From an uncultured Methanomethylovorans sp. (GTDB taxonomy: Archaea; Halobacteriota; Methanosarcinia; Methanosarcinales; Methanosarcinaceae), in NCBI GenBank assembly GCA_937968035.1, contig CALBTS010000380.1, forward strand, positions 1-12,365: a stretch of 12,365 nt of DNA. Reading direction: 5' to 3'. The translations under genes and the position numbers were made by a program. The notes beneath the pieces are model-generated. The model was not told where the DNA came from. It saw nothing but the letters and a program-made list of their open reading frames with translations, and ran no database searches. Every line of letters starts with the position of its first letter. Positions within the stretch are counted from its first letter, which is position 1. This document shows, piece after piece, positions 5,886 to 12,365 of this stretch.

Positions 5886-6491
5886 ATGGATGAACAGAGC
5901 GTAGATGATTACTGGTTCAAGGAGGGTTTCTTCAGTGAGGACCCTGAAGAAAAGATAGCCTGTTATGACAGGATATTGGAATCACACTCTGAGGATCCAT
6001 CTCTCTGGAACCATGATCTCTTCTCTCTTATATGGGGTAATAAAGGGATAGCTTATTCCTATCTCGGTCTGCATGATAAAGCCCTTGAGTGTTTTGACCG
6101 GGCTCTGCAGTATAACAAGCTTGATGTGGATGTATGGTGCAATAAAGGCATAGCTCTTTTTAACCTTGGAAGGTATGATGAAGCTGTATTCTGTTATGAC
6201 AAAGTGCTGGAAACAGATAAGTCAAATGAGAATGCGCTGTTCAACAAAGGTATAGCTTTGGCTCATGTTGGCAAACACAAAGAAGCTATAGATTGTTATA
6301 GCCAGCTGCACAGAGAACTGGAGATCGATAATAAATTCGCTGTCATCTGGTACAAAAAAGGTATGGCCTATTCCAGCCTTGGGCAGATGGATGAAGCTAT
6401 AAAATGTTTTTTACGGGTACTTGAAATCGATCCCGAACACGGCGGTGCCATCGAGGGACTTAAGAGATGCACCAGAAAAAAGAAAGGATAG
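5886..6491 (+). CDS. tetratricopeptide repeat (TPR) protein
   Basis: A 201-aa soluble protein made almost entirely of TPR helices, a scaffold for protein-protein contacts; the partner is unknown. Seen: regular 34-residue repeats at about 50-83, 84-117 and 155-188, each with the W/N-x-KG-x-A...LG...EA...YD pattern. One repeat at 118-152 carries a small insertion, and a degenerate first repeat covers about 8-45. The last residues are basic (RKKKG). There is no signal peptide or membrane span. The gene has its own TATA and SD. It converges on the CPSF-type nuclease gene with one base between the stop codons, and its A-rich 3' end reads as a U-tract on the other strand. Confidence 0.88.
   Translation: MDEQSVDDYWFKEGFFSEDPEEKIACYDRILESHSEDPSLWNHDLFSLIWGNKGIAYSYLGLHDKALECFDRALQYNKLDVDVWCNKGIALFNLGRYDEAVFCYDKVLETDKSNENALFNKGIALAHVGKHKEAIDCYSQLHRELEIDNKFAVIWYKKGMAYSSLGQMDEAIKCFLRVLEIDPEHGGAIEGLKRCTRKKKG
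6476..6487 (-). terminator. U-rich terminator of the topA operon inside the TPR gene
   Basis: Read on the minus strand, CCTTTCTTTTTT lies 6-17 bases after the stop of the CPSF-type nuclease gene, while the same bases encode the RKKKG tail of the TPR protein. Archaeal termination at U-tracts makes this the likely 3' end region of the topA-nuclease transcript. Confidence 0.45.
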
Positions 6492-6492
6492 T

Positions 6493-7734
6493 TCACTGAA
6501 GGTCGAATTCCTCTCCGGGGGCCGGAGCATAAGCCCTGACACCCATTTCCTCTTCTATCCAGGCAGCAAAGCCTTCCGTGTTATCGCCATGCATGGTAAA
6601 TACAGCTTTTCCACCTCTGTCACAGAACTCCTTCACAATGGCTTTAAGTTCCTGGTCTCCGGCATGGGCTGAGAAATCATAATGCTCAAGTTTGAGCCTC
6701 AGGTGTTGCAATATTCCATTGTTCTCGATGATGCCAGTGTCCATAGCCATCCTACCGTTGGTCCCCTCCACCTGGTAGCCTGTGAGCATCATCTTGGATT
6801 TAGGGTCATCGTGCAGCTTATCCAGATAGTACATGACAGGTCCTCCGTTGAGCATGCCTGAAGTAGTGACTATTACAGACGATTCCATTGGTACATCGTC
6901 TCTCTTGGAACCCTTTACAGGTATGGCATTGTCAAATGCCCTCTTCAGGTGAGTGGGATTACGCAGGTAAGATGGGTGTTTCATCATTATTTCGTATGCT
7001 TCCTTACCCATGCCATCTACATATGGTCTGATGCCATGAGCATCCAGCAACATCAGCATCTCCTGTGTCCTGCCTATGGCAAAAGCAGGGATTATTACGC
7101 TACCTCCTATATCCAGAGTGCTTTTAAGGGATCTGATAAAAGCTTCTTCCGTTTCTTTTCTGGGTGTATGCTCTTTTGAGAAGTAAGTGCTTTCTATCGC
7201 CAGGTAATCAGCTTGCGGGAGCTCTACTGCCCCTGATACAAGGCGGGTGTCGGAAGTGTTAATGTCTCCCGTATACAGCAGGCTTTCCCCGCTTTTGGAG
7301 GTTACATGGATACACGCTGCTCCCGGAATATGACCGGCATCGTAGAATTCGACATTGTAACCATGTGTCTGGAACTTAACACGATAGTCTACAGTCTTTG
7401 TTTTGTACATAAATGTGTGAAGGTCCCCGGAGTCGTAGGGTGCGTCCACACCTGTGGCATCTGCTATCTTCAGGCTGTCTTTGAGCAGCAGATTTGCAAG
7501 GTCAGCTGTGGGCGGGGTCATAAATACGTCAGGTTCAAGGTCCATAAGATTAGGTACGAGGCCACTATGGTCGATGTGGCAGTGAGACAACAGGACGACA
7601 TGTGGTCTTACCCCATTGACAGGATACTCAGGTGGTTCAGCCATTTTTATCCCATAATCAAGCATGACATTATCGTCCAGAAGCAAAGCTGATCGCCCGA
7701 CTTCCCTGCAAGCTCCCAAGAACCTAAGTTTCAT
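6493..7734 (-). CDS. archaeal beta-CASP ribonuclease, CPSF type without KH domains (aCPSF2-like)
   Basis: A metallo-beta-lactamase/beta-CASP RNase of the YSH1/CPSF73 group (COG1236), 413 aa from ATG 7734. Family members cleave RNA endonucleolytically and/or degrade it 5'-3'. Seen (413-aa numbering): motif 1 Asp26, motif 2 HCHIDH at 51-56, motif 3 His135, motif 4 Asp157. The beta-CASP motifs are A (Glu181 in IEST), B (His357 in FSAHAG) and C (His382 in MHGD). All zinc ligands are intact. There are no N-terminal KH domains, unlike aCPSF1 (about 630 aa), the archaeal termination factor. An in-frame GTG at 7743 is possible, but AGGTG at 7741-7745 is well placed as SD for ATG 7734 and the family N-terminus begins MKLRFLG. 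It starts 12 bp after topA ends, so the two are probably co-transcribed. Confidence 0.9.
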   Translation of the reverse strand: MKLRFLGACREVGRSALLLDDNVMLDYGIKMAEPPEYPVNGVRPHVVLLSHCHIDHSGLVPNLMDLEPDVFMTPPTADLANLLLKDSLKIADATGVDAPYDSGDLHTFMYKTKTVDYRVKFQTHGYNVEFYDAGHIPGAACIHVTSKSGESLLYTGDINTSDTRLVSGAVELPQADYLAIESTYFSKEHTPRKETEEAFIRSLKSTLDIGGSVIIPAFAIGRTQEMLMLLDAHGIRPYVDGMGKEAYEIMMKHPSYLRNPTHLKRAFDNAIPVKGSKRDDVPMESSVIVTTSGMLNGGPVMYYLDKLHDDPKSKMMLTGYQVEGTNGRMAMDTGIIENNGILQHLRLKLEHYDFSAHAGDQELKAIVKEFCDRGGKAVFTMHGDNTEGFAAWIEEEMGVRAYAPAPGEEFDLQ

Positions 7735-7740
7735 GATCCA

Positions 7741-7745
7741 CACCT
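7741..7745 (-). promoter_or_regulatory. Shine-Dalgarno site that decides the nuclease start
   Basis: On the minus strand AGGTG lies 6 bases before ATG 7734. Its GTG (7743-7741) is the alternative in-frame start, so using these bases as SD argues for the ATG. Confidence 0.55.
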
Positions 7746-7746
7746 T

Positions 7747-10008
7747 TCAAACAATATTTTCCTGCCACTCTCTTATTTTATTGATGGATATATTAGTAAG
7801 CTTTGCCAGCTCTTCTGCATCCCTGCTTACCAGGTCCTCCACCTTTGAAACACCCACATTGTCAAGTTTTTCGGCAGTGACTTTACCTATTCCTTTTATA
7901 TCAGTTATCTTTTTTGTTCTTTTCCCCTGTTCATCCGAAGGTGTGTTTCCGACTGTATTTTGTTCTTGTGTGCCTTCTTCTTTTTCCTGCTGGGACCTTT
8001 GCCATTCATTGAAGTTGCAGTGAGGACATCCCAGGTTCCAGGGTCTTTTTCCTTCTGCGATCACACGAATGTGGTACAGGCCATGCTCCTCGCATAGCTT
8101 GTCAGTGACCACTACATGTCCGCTCCTTGGCAGAGGCAGGGAAAAACTGCATTCCGGATAACCCTGACAACCTATGAACCTGGACCCTTTCTTTGATCTC
8201 ATTACCATAAGGACAGATCCGCATTTTGAGCAGGTGCCTATAACTTTATCTTCTCTTAGTCCAGCCCTCAGGGATTCCGTTATGTTGTCTTTGTTCTTCT
8301 CAAGGTCATTGAACAGAGAATTCAGCATTTCCCTGGACTCCTGAAGCACCTCCTCCTCAGGGATCTGGCCCTCTGCTATCCTGTCCATATCTGCTTCAAG
8401 CCTGCTGGTCATTTCAGGCTTTGATATGGTGGGAGCATATCTCTCAAGGGCCTCAACGACCGCATATGCTGTTTTTGTCGGCTGCAAGGGATTACCATGC
8501 ACATATGCTCTGGAATATAATTTACTAATGATCTCGTGTCTGGTTGCTTTTGTGCCCAGGCCCAGCTCCTCCATAATGCGGATAAGCCGTCCCTGGCCAT
8601 ACCTTCCCGGCGGCTGTGTTTCCTTATCCTGTACTTCAATTTCCCGGACTGTAAGTTCATCTCCTTCTTTCAATGCAGGAAGGAGCCTGTCCTCTGGTGC
8701 ATTATAAGGATAGTACCATCTCCAGCCGGCTTCTACAAGCCTGGCCCCGGTGGCGCTGAACTCTTCAGAACTGATGTCAAACTTAGCTTTGATGGTTTCC
8801 CATACAGCTGGTTCTGCAAAAGTTGCAAAGAAGCGCCTTACCACCAGCTCATATATTTTCCACTCCTGCTCGTTCAGTTCTGATTTCTTTGCAAGTGATG
8901 CCGGGTATATAGGCGGATGGTCGGTAGTTTCTTTTTTACCCCTTGTGGGTTCAAGTGTTTCTTTTGCAAGCAATTTTTCTGCATATTCCTTGAATGTACC
9001 TCTGGCAAATACTTCGATCATGTCCCTGAGGTCAAGGGTGGCAGGATATACAGTATTATCAGTTCTGGGATATGATATGAAACCCTGTATGTACAGTGCC
9101 TCTGCGACACGCATGGCGCTGGCAGGTGTAAAGCCCAGGGAACTTGCCGCTGTAATGAACTCTGTGGTGTTGAACGGAATAGGCGGCTTATCCTTTTTGG
9201 TTGATGTTACAACTTCGCTGATGACGGCTTTTTTCCCCAATTTGGAGACTAAAGTATCCACTTCTTGTTTTTCCCAGAAGCGTCTGTTGACATGCTGGAC
9301 TGTAAAATCATTTCCTTTTTTGTCCTTAAGCTGTGCATACAATTCCCAGTATGACTTGATCTCGAAGGCTTCTCTTTCTCTTTCCTTGTCAACTATAAGC
9401 GCTAAGGTGGGGGACTGGACCCTGCCCACCGAGAGGAATAACTTACCGAGCCTTCCTGCAGCAAGGGATATGAAACGTGTCAGGGAAGCTCCCCACACAA
9501 GATCGATGACCTGCCGTGAATGGCCTGCATCCGCAAGATTGAAATCGATATTTGATACATTCTCGAATGCATCTATTATCTCTTTAGGGGTGATAGCACT
9601 GTAATGTACCCTGTCAGAATGTACATCCGGATTTATCTCCCGGATTATGTCCAGGGCTTCCACGCCAATGAGCTCCCCTTCACGGTCATAGTCAGTTGCA
9701 ATTGTGACCCTTGTTGCTTCTTTTCCTAATTTCTTAAGTGCAGCTACGATTCGCGCTTCTGTGGAAACGGTAATAATATCTGCATCTACAAGTTCCTTTG
9801 CTTCGACCTTCTGCCAGTTGTTATAGGATCTGGGAAAATCCAGTTTCACAATGTGTCCGCTTAACCCTATAAAAACTTTTTTCCCGTCCTCAGCCTGGAG
9901 CTGATATGTATCCACCCCGTTCACACGCACCTGGCTGAGCTTCCCTGCAGAAAGGATGTTTGCTATTCTTTTTGCTGCGATATGCTTTTCTGCTATAATA
10001 AGGTGCAT
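7747..10008 (-). CDS. topA: DNA topoisomerase I (type IA), archaeal, with zinc modules and C-terminal HhH domain
   Basis: A type IA topoisomerase, 753 aa, that relaxes negatively supercoiled DNA through a transient 5'-phosphotyrosine link. Seen: Toprim domain (about 1-140) with Glu7 in IIAEK and the DYDREGE motif (Asp106, Asp108, Glu110); the core with catalytic Tyr313 in GFISYPRTDN; GLGTKATRHEII (483-494); one four-cysteine zinc module (Cys593, 596, 614, 620); a second, cysteine-poorer one (Cys639, His642, Cys661, Cys664); a polar linker (about 672-699); and a helix-hairpin-helix domain (about 700-753, IKGIGKVTAEKL). I chose ATG 10008 over the upstream ATG 10047: GGAG at 10014-10017 precedes it, the family begins MHLIIAEK, and the predicted transcription start lies downstream of 10047. 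It is followed by the CPSF-type nuclease gene, probably one operon. Confidence 0.95.
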   Translation of the reverse strand: MHLIIAEKHIAAKRIANILSAGKLSQVRVNGVDTYQLQAEDGKKVFIGLSGHIVKLDFPRSYNNWQKVEAKELVDADIITVSTEARIVAALKKLGKEATRVTIATDYDREGELIGVEALDIIREINPDVHSDRVHYSAITPKEIIDAFENVSNIDFNLADAGHSRQVIDLVWGASLTRFISLAAGRLGKLFLSVGRVQSPTLALIVDKEREREAFEIKSYWELYAQLKDKKGNDFTVQHVNRRFWEKQEVDTLVSKLGKKAVISEVVTSTKKDKPPIPFNTTEFITAASSLGFTPASAMRVAEALYIQGFISYPRTDNTVYPATLDLRDMIEVFARGTFKEYAEKLLAKETLEPTRGKKETTDHPPIYPASLAKKSELNEQEWKIYELVVRRFFATFAEPAVWETIKAKFDISSEEFSATGARLVEAGWRWYYPYNAPEDRLLPALKEGDELTVREIEVQDKETQPPGRYGQGRLIRIMEELGLGTKATRHEIISKLYSRAYVHGNPLQPTKTAYAVVEALERYAPTISKPEMTSRLEADMDRIAEGQIPEEEVLQESREMLNSLFNDLEKNKDNITESLRAGLREDKVIGTCSKCGSVLMVMRSKKGSRFIGCQGYPECSFSLPLPRSGHVVVTDKLCEEHGLYHIRVIAEGKRPWNLGCPHCNFNEWQRSQQEKEEGTQEQNTVGNTPSDEQGKRTKKITDIKGIGKVTAEKLDNVGVSKVEDLVSRDAEELAKLTNISINKIREWQENIV

Positions 10009-10013
10009 TCTAT

Positions 10014-10017
10014 CTCC
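10014..10017 (-). promoter_or_regulatory. Shine-Dalgarno site of topA
   Basis: GGAG on the minus strand, 5 bases before ATG 10008. It supports this start rather than the upstream ATG at 10047. Confidence 0.6.
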
Positions 10018-10060
10018 ATTTGGAATTTTGTCCCACCCATCCCACATGGATCTGGAACTT

Positions 10061-10070
10061 ATTTATATAT
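10061..10070 (-). promoter_or_regulatory. TATA box of topA
   Basis: On the minus strand ATATATAAAT is a strong archaeal TATA element. It predicts a start near 10040 and a leader of about 32 bases before ATG 10008. Confidence 0.55.
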
Positions 10071-10236
10071 AATTCATTTTAAACTAATAACTGGTTATCT
10101 TAAAAGCATCCCTATAAATATATCTATCGCAGGCATTAAGAAGAAAATATCTTTTTTATCTCTTTACTATCAACGATTTCCTATACTGTGGAGATGAAAA
10201 TTACTGCCGAAAAGCTAAGTGCAAAAGCCTGTAACT

Positions 10237-10265
10237 AACAAAAAAGTTTATAAGTAGTTTTTGTT
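10237..10265. promoter_or_regulatory. 8-bp perfect inverted repeat flanking a TATA-like core
   Basis: AACAAAAA (10237-10244) and TTTTTGTT (10258-10265) are exact inverted copies around a 13-base spacer that contains GTTTATAAG. The core reads as a TATA element on both strands. It could be a distal topA promoter (start near 10224, leader about 215 bases), the promoter of an unannotated RNA, or a chance AT-rich palindrome. Confidence 0.3.
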
Positions 10266-10316
10266 GATACCAGTCATTTTTTGGATGGCTGTTCCATATC
10301 CAGGGCAAATTAGTAG

Positions 10317-10342
10317 AAAAAAAGGATAAGGCTGGAATAGCC
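10317..10342 (-). terminator. short hairpin plus T7 terminator after the surface-protein gene
   Basis: On the minus strand GGCT-ATTCC-AGCC (10342-10330) is followed after six bases by seven Ts (10323-10317), resembling an intrinsic terminator. It lies about 50-75 bases after the stop codon at 10391. Confidence 0.5.
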
Positions 10343-10359
10343 AGATCCTGCTGAAAGAT

Positions 10360-10381
10360 CCCCTGCACTTCCGTACAGGGG
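10360..10381 (-). terminator. GC-rich hairpin just after the surface-protein stop
   Basis: CCCCTG (10360-10365) pairs with CAGGGG (10376-10381). With one C-A mismatch the stem extends by two further pairs to a TTCC loop. It begins about 10 bases after the stop at 10391, with the T7 tract some 40 bases further on. It may protect the 3' end or take part in termination. Confidence 0.45.
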
Positions 10382-10390
10382 TTGAACTTA

Positions 10391-12365
10391 TCAATTCCTC
10401 TGCTTCTTCAGATATTCGTATCCAATTGCAAAGATCCCTCCAACCAGGAAAACTAATATCAATGTCCACGTTCTGTTCTTTTTCGGTATTGTTTTCTCCA
10501 GATCGGCATTTCCTGTTCCAAGGGGATTGTTCAAAAACTTTTCGGAGCCAGTTGCCTCTAATCTACTATCATCATCAGCAGTTGATGATCCTGATACCTC
10601 TCCAGCTGTAATAGCAAATGGTGAAAATCCAGGTGTTTCAGATTCAAATAGAATATAATCGGCAGAGCTGCTTAGCAGGGTGGTAGGTAACATTTCCCAT
10701 GCATATCCATTATATCTCTGCAACTTAATCTCCGCAGGGCTTATTCCCATATCCTCTATCCAGGACGCATCTACTTTGAACTTTATTCTCGGGTCCTTGA
10801 TATTGGCTTCAGTGGCAAAGCCGGATTTGCCTACCCAGATGTTCATATATTTATATATGAGTCCTTCCGGATCACTGTTCACCAGCTTTGACCTGTTGTT
10901 CAGGACCTCTATGGTAGAAGTGATCTCACCTGAGTTCTTAAGGGAATAGAAGCTAATGGACTGGATGGGATTGCCTTCCCTTGTGAATTCATAGGTAACG
11001 TTGGCATCCATTATCAAATATGCATTTGCAACATCCTTCAATGCTACATTTTCAAAGTCCTCTGTGCTTCCGGCACCGCCGCCCCCACCACTACTGCTAC
11101 TTTTTGTGGTACTGCTTCCTCCTCCGCTACTATCGGAAGAGGATGTGGTAAGGCTGATAATTACTGCTTTACCTTTCAGCCCATCTTTATTGAACGGGAC
11201 CAGGGTATAATAATAAGTCGTATCACTGTTCAGATCAGTGGCCACATAAGAGTTTGATCCGCTCACAGTTGTAAGAACGCTGTCATTCTGGCTTATTTCC
11301 ACATTCGTGGTATCGCCGGAAGCTTGCCATACAAGTGTTATGGAGTTAGTGGTAATGTTCGTTCCGGAGAGGCCAGAGAGCTGTGGAAGCTTTAATGTGG
11401 TCGCTGAGTCGTTTACCCGGATAGGATTCATGTTCCCGGAATCATCGACCGTCAGTATACTTATCGTATAGGTAGTTCCATCAGAAAGTCCTGTTGCATT
11501 GTAGGAACTGACGGACTTACCGGCCGTATCTGTGATAAACGTGCCGTTAAGATATACTTTCACATGATTGAAGTCTGCATCAGCTGGATTTGCCCAGTTC
11601 CAGCTGATCCACTCTGGACCCACCGCAATCTCCTTAAGGCCTGTTACAGATGCAGGTGCTGTCCTGTCCGCAGTTTTTGCTGTATCGTTCACCATTATCG
11701 GGTTGATATTGCCGGAAGTATCCACAGTTCTAATGCCTATATTGTGTGTGGTTCCTTCAGCCAGCTTTGTTGAATTATAATATGTATCGGATGTGTTTGT
11801 GACAAATCTATCATCAATGTATACCATAGCATGGCTGAAATCCGGGTCAGTGGGGTTTATCCATGTCCATCTTATCCAGCTTGGGCCGACATTACTTTCT
11901 TTGAGTTTGGTCACAGATGCCGGTGGTGTGGTGTCGTGCATCTGAAGAACAAAAAGGCCATTATTGTAATCTGCCACAAGTGCATTCTCTTCTGATAAGG
12001 CAACACCAAAAGCATTCTCTGTAGTATAATTGCCTGCAAGCGTTGGTGCTGTCGGGTCACTTATATCCACGACCACAAGTCCGCTATCACTGGCTGCTAT
12101 GTATGTAAGATCTTCTGTTATAACTATGTCATTTGCATAACCAACAGTGTCGTAACTACTGGCAAGTCTTGGTGACGCGGGAGTTGTGATATTAAGGACC
12201 ACGAGGCCATTGCTGCCATCAGCTATGTATGCATAGTCGTCTGCCACAGCAACGTCATTTGCGTATCCGGAGGTATCATAATGGCTCACATAGGCAGGAG
12301 CAGCAGGATCGCTGATATCGACAACAAAAAGGCCACTGAAACCGTTGGCTATATAGGCGTAGTTG
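10391..12365 (-). CDS. surface protein with LVIVD repeats, Fn3-like modules and PGF-pre-PGF domain (N-terminus outside window)
   Basis: The C-terminal 657 codons of a large cell-surface protein; the frame is open to the window edge. Seen in order: LVIVD-type beta-propeller repeats of about 42 aa (11939-12365, unit GYANDVAVADDYAYIADG); two closely related Fn3-like modules (11672-11938 and 11396-11671, each with TxPASVTxLKE and SGNxNPI); a third Fn3-like module (about 11144-11389); a Ser/Gly linker (about 11063-11143); a PGF-pre-PGF domain (about 10604-11062, ending TPGFSPFAITA); and a single C-terminal membrane span (about 10418-10474) followed by KKQRN. About 13 N-glycosylation sequons fit an exported S-layer-associated protein. 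No PGF-CTERM signal is seen before the span, so it is probably membrane anchored. The GTG at 12289 is internal. Confidence 0.85.
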   Translation of the reverse strand, partial: NYAYIANGFSGLFVVDISDPAAPAYVSHYDTSGYANDVAVADDYAYIADGSNGLVVLNITTPASPRLASSYDTVGYANDIVITEDLTYIAASDSGLVVVDISDPTAPTLAGNYTTENAFGVALSEENALVADYNNGLFVLQMHDTTPPASVTKLKESNVGPSWIRWTWINPTDPDFSHAMVYIDDRFVTNTSDTYYNSTKLAEGTTHNIGIRTVDTSGNINPIMVNDTAKTADRTAPASVTGLKEIAVGPEWISWNWANPADADFNHVKVYLNGTFITDTAGKSVSSYNATGLSDGTTYTISILTVDDSGNMNPIRVNDSATTLKLPQLSGLSGTNITTNSITLVWQASGDTTNVEISQNDSVLTTVSGSNSYVATDLNSDTTYYYTLVPFNKDGLKGKAVIISLTTSSSDSSGGGSSTTKSSSSGGGGGAGSTEDFENVALKDVANAYLIMDANVTYEFTREGNPIQSISFYSLKNSGEITSTIEVLNNRSKLVNSDPEGLIYKYMNIWVGKSGFATEANIKDPRIKFKVDASWIEDMGISPAEIKLQRYNGYAWEMLPTTLLSSSADYILFESETPGFSPFAITAGEVSGSSTADDDSRLEATGSEKFLNNPLGTGNADLEKTIPKKNRTWTLILVFLVGGIFAIGYEYLKKQRN
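11396..11938 (-). repeat. tandem duplication of an Fn3-like module
   Basis: Two adjacent modules align along their length at protein level. They are still recognisably alike in DNA, for example ACAGATGC at 11646-11653 and 11913-11920, an offset of 267 bp or 89 codons. This points to a fairly recent in-frame duplication inside the surface-protein gene. Confidence 0.7.
11939..12365 (-). repeat. LVIVD beta-propeller repeats within the surface protein
   Basis: At least three and a half units of about 42 codons follow one another, each with a YANDV/YIA...GLVVVDISDPxxP pattern. The sequence continues past the window edge, so the full propeller count is unknown. Confidence 0.75.

Larger units (their letters stand above)
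10009..10390. other. 382-bp intergenic region upstream of topA
   Basis: No gene is supported here. It holds the topA promoter (TATA 10061-10070), an inverted repeat around a TATA-like core (10237-10265), and the 3' terminator structures of the surface-protein gene (10317-10381). Other AT-rich TATA-like words occur (for example near 10112-10124) without an obvious gene. I found no tRNA and no convincing box C/D RNA. Confidence 0.6.

Noticed and set aside
6493..7734. RNase J identity for the beta-CASP nuclease
   Set aside because: Motif 2 (HCHIDHSG) and overall features fit the CPSF73/YSH1 group. It lacks the RNase J-type HGHxDH motif, and the length fits aCPSF2.
7735..7743. GTG at 7743 as the nuclease start
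   Set aside because: These bases overlap a well-placed Shine-Dalgarno site for ATG 7734, and the family N-terminus begins at that ATG.
8750..9604. Long plus-strand open frame (284 codons) opposite topA
   Set aside because: It is serine-rich and low in pattern, has no Shine-Dalgarno sequence, and lies wholly antisense to the conserved topA core. It is a shadow of codon bias.
10009..10047. Upstream ATG at 10047 as the topA start
   Set aside because: The extra 13 residues are not family-like, and the TATA at 10061-10070 predicts transcription starting near 10040, downstream of that ATG. GGAG precedes ATG 10008.
10190..10235. Possible box C/D small RNA (GAGATGA word near 10194)
   Set aside because: The C-box match is imperfect and no CTGA D box follows at suitable spacing.
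12287..12289. GTG at 12289 as the start of the surface protein
   Set aside because: The same frame continues upstream to the window edge with another LVIVD repeat, so the gene is cut by the window.

Overview
The window looks like a piece of a euryarchaeal chromosome, most likely a methanogen of the Methanosarcinales. The evidence is a Rio2-type kinase, a DUF460 (COG2433) protein, a DUF2148 Fe-S protein, a DUF1638 protein, a stand-alone archaeal beta-CASP nuclease of the CPSF type, an archaeal type IA topoisomerase, and a surface protein with LVIVD repeats, fibronectin-like modules and a PGF-pre-PGF domain. TATA-type promoters, short U-tracts as candidate terminators and moderate GC content fit this. 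The genus is inference. I see no insertion sequence, prophage, CRISPR array, tRNA or rRNA.

Layout. Positions 1-2958 (+): rio2, then a DUF460 protein with two RuvC/YqgF-like RNase H-fold segments, a coiled coil and a C-terminal alpha/beta domain. Positions 2962-3513 (-): the DUF2148 ferredoxin-type protein, convergent with DUF460 and divergent from mobA. Positions 3640-4771 (+): mobA and a cysteine-rich protein of unknown function, overlapping by 8 bp. Positions 4795-5631 (-): a DUF1638 protein. Positions 5886-6491 (+): a small TPR protein. Positions 10008 down to 6493 (-): topA and the CPSF-type nuclease, 12 bp apart and probably one operon. Positions 12365 down to 10391 (-): the C-terminal part of a large surface protein whose N-terminus lies outside the window.

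Themes. Several genes concern information processing: Rio2 (small-subunit maturation), DUF460 (predicted nuclease), topoisomerase I and a beta-CASP RNase. mobA and the Fe-S protein point to redox and cofactor metabolism. Convergent pairs are packed very tightly (1, 3 and 23 bp between stop codons). One candidate U-rich terminator lies inside the 3' end of the opposing gene. The divergent intergenic regions carry perfect short inverted repeats near predicted transcription starts, which are candidate operators. This is not a classic accessory island. The least explained parts are the architecture of DUF460, the mobA-coupled cysteine-rich protein, the stand-alone DUF1638 gene, and the surface protein, which ends in a membrane anchor without a PGF-CTERM motif.
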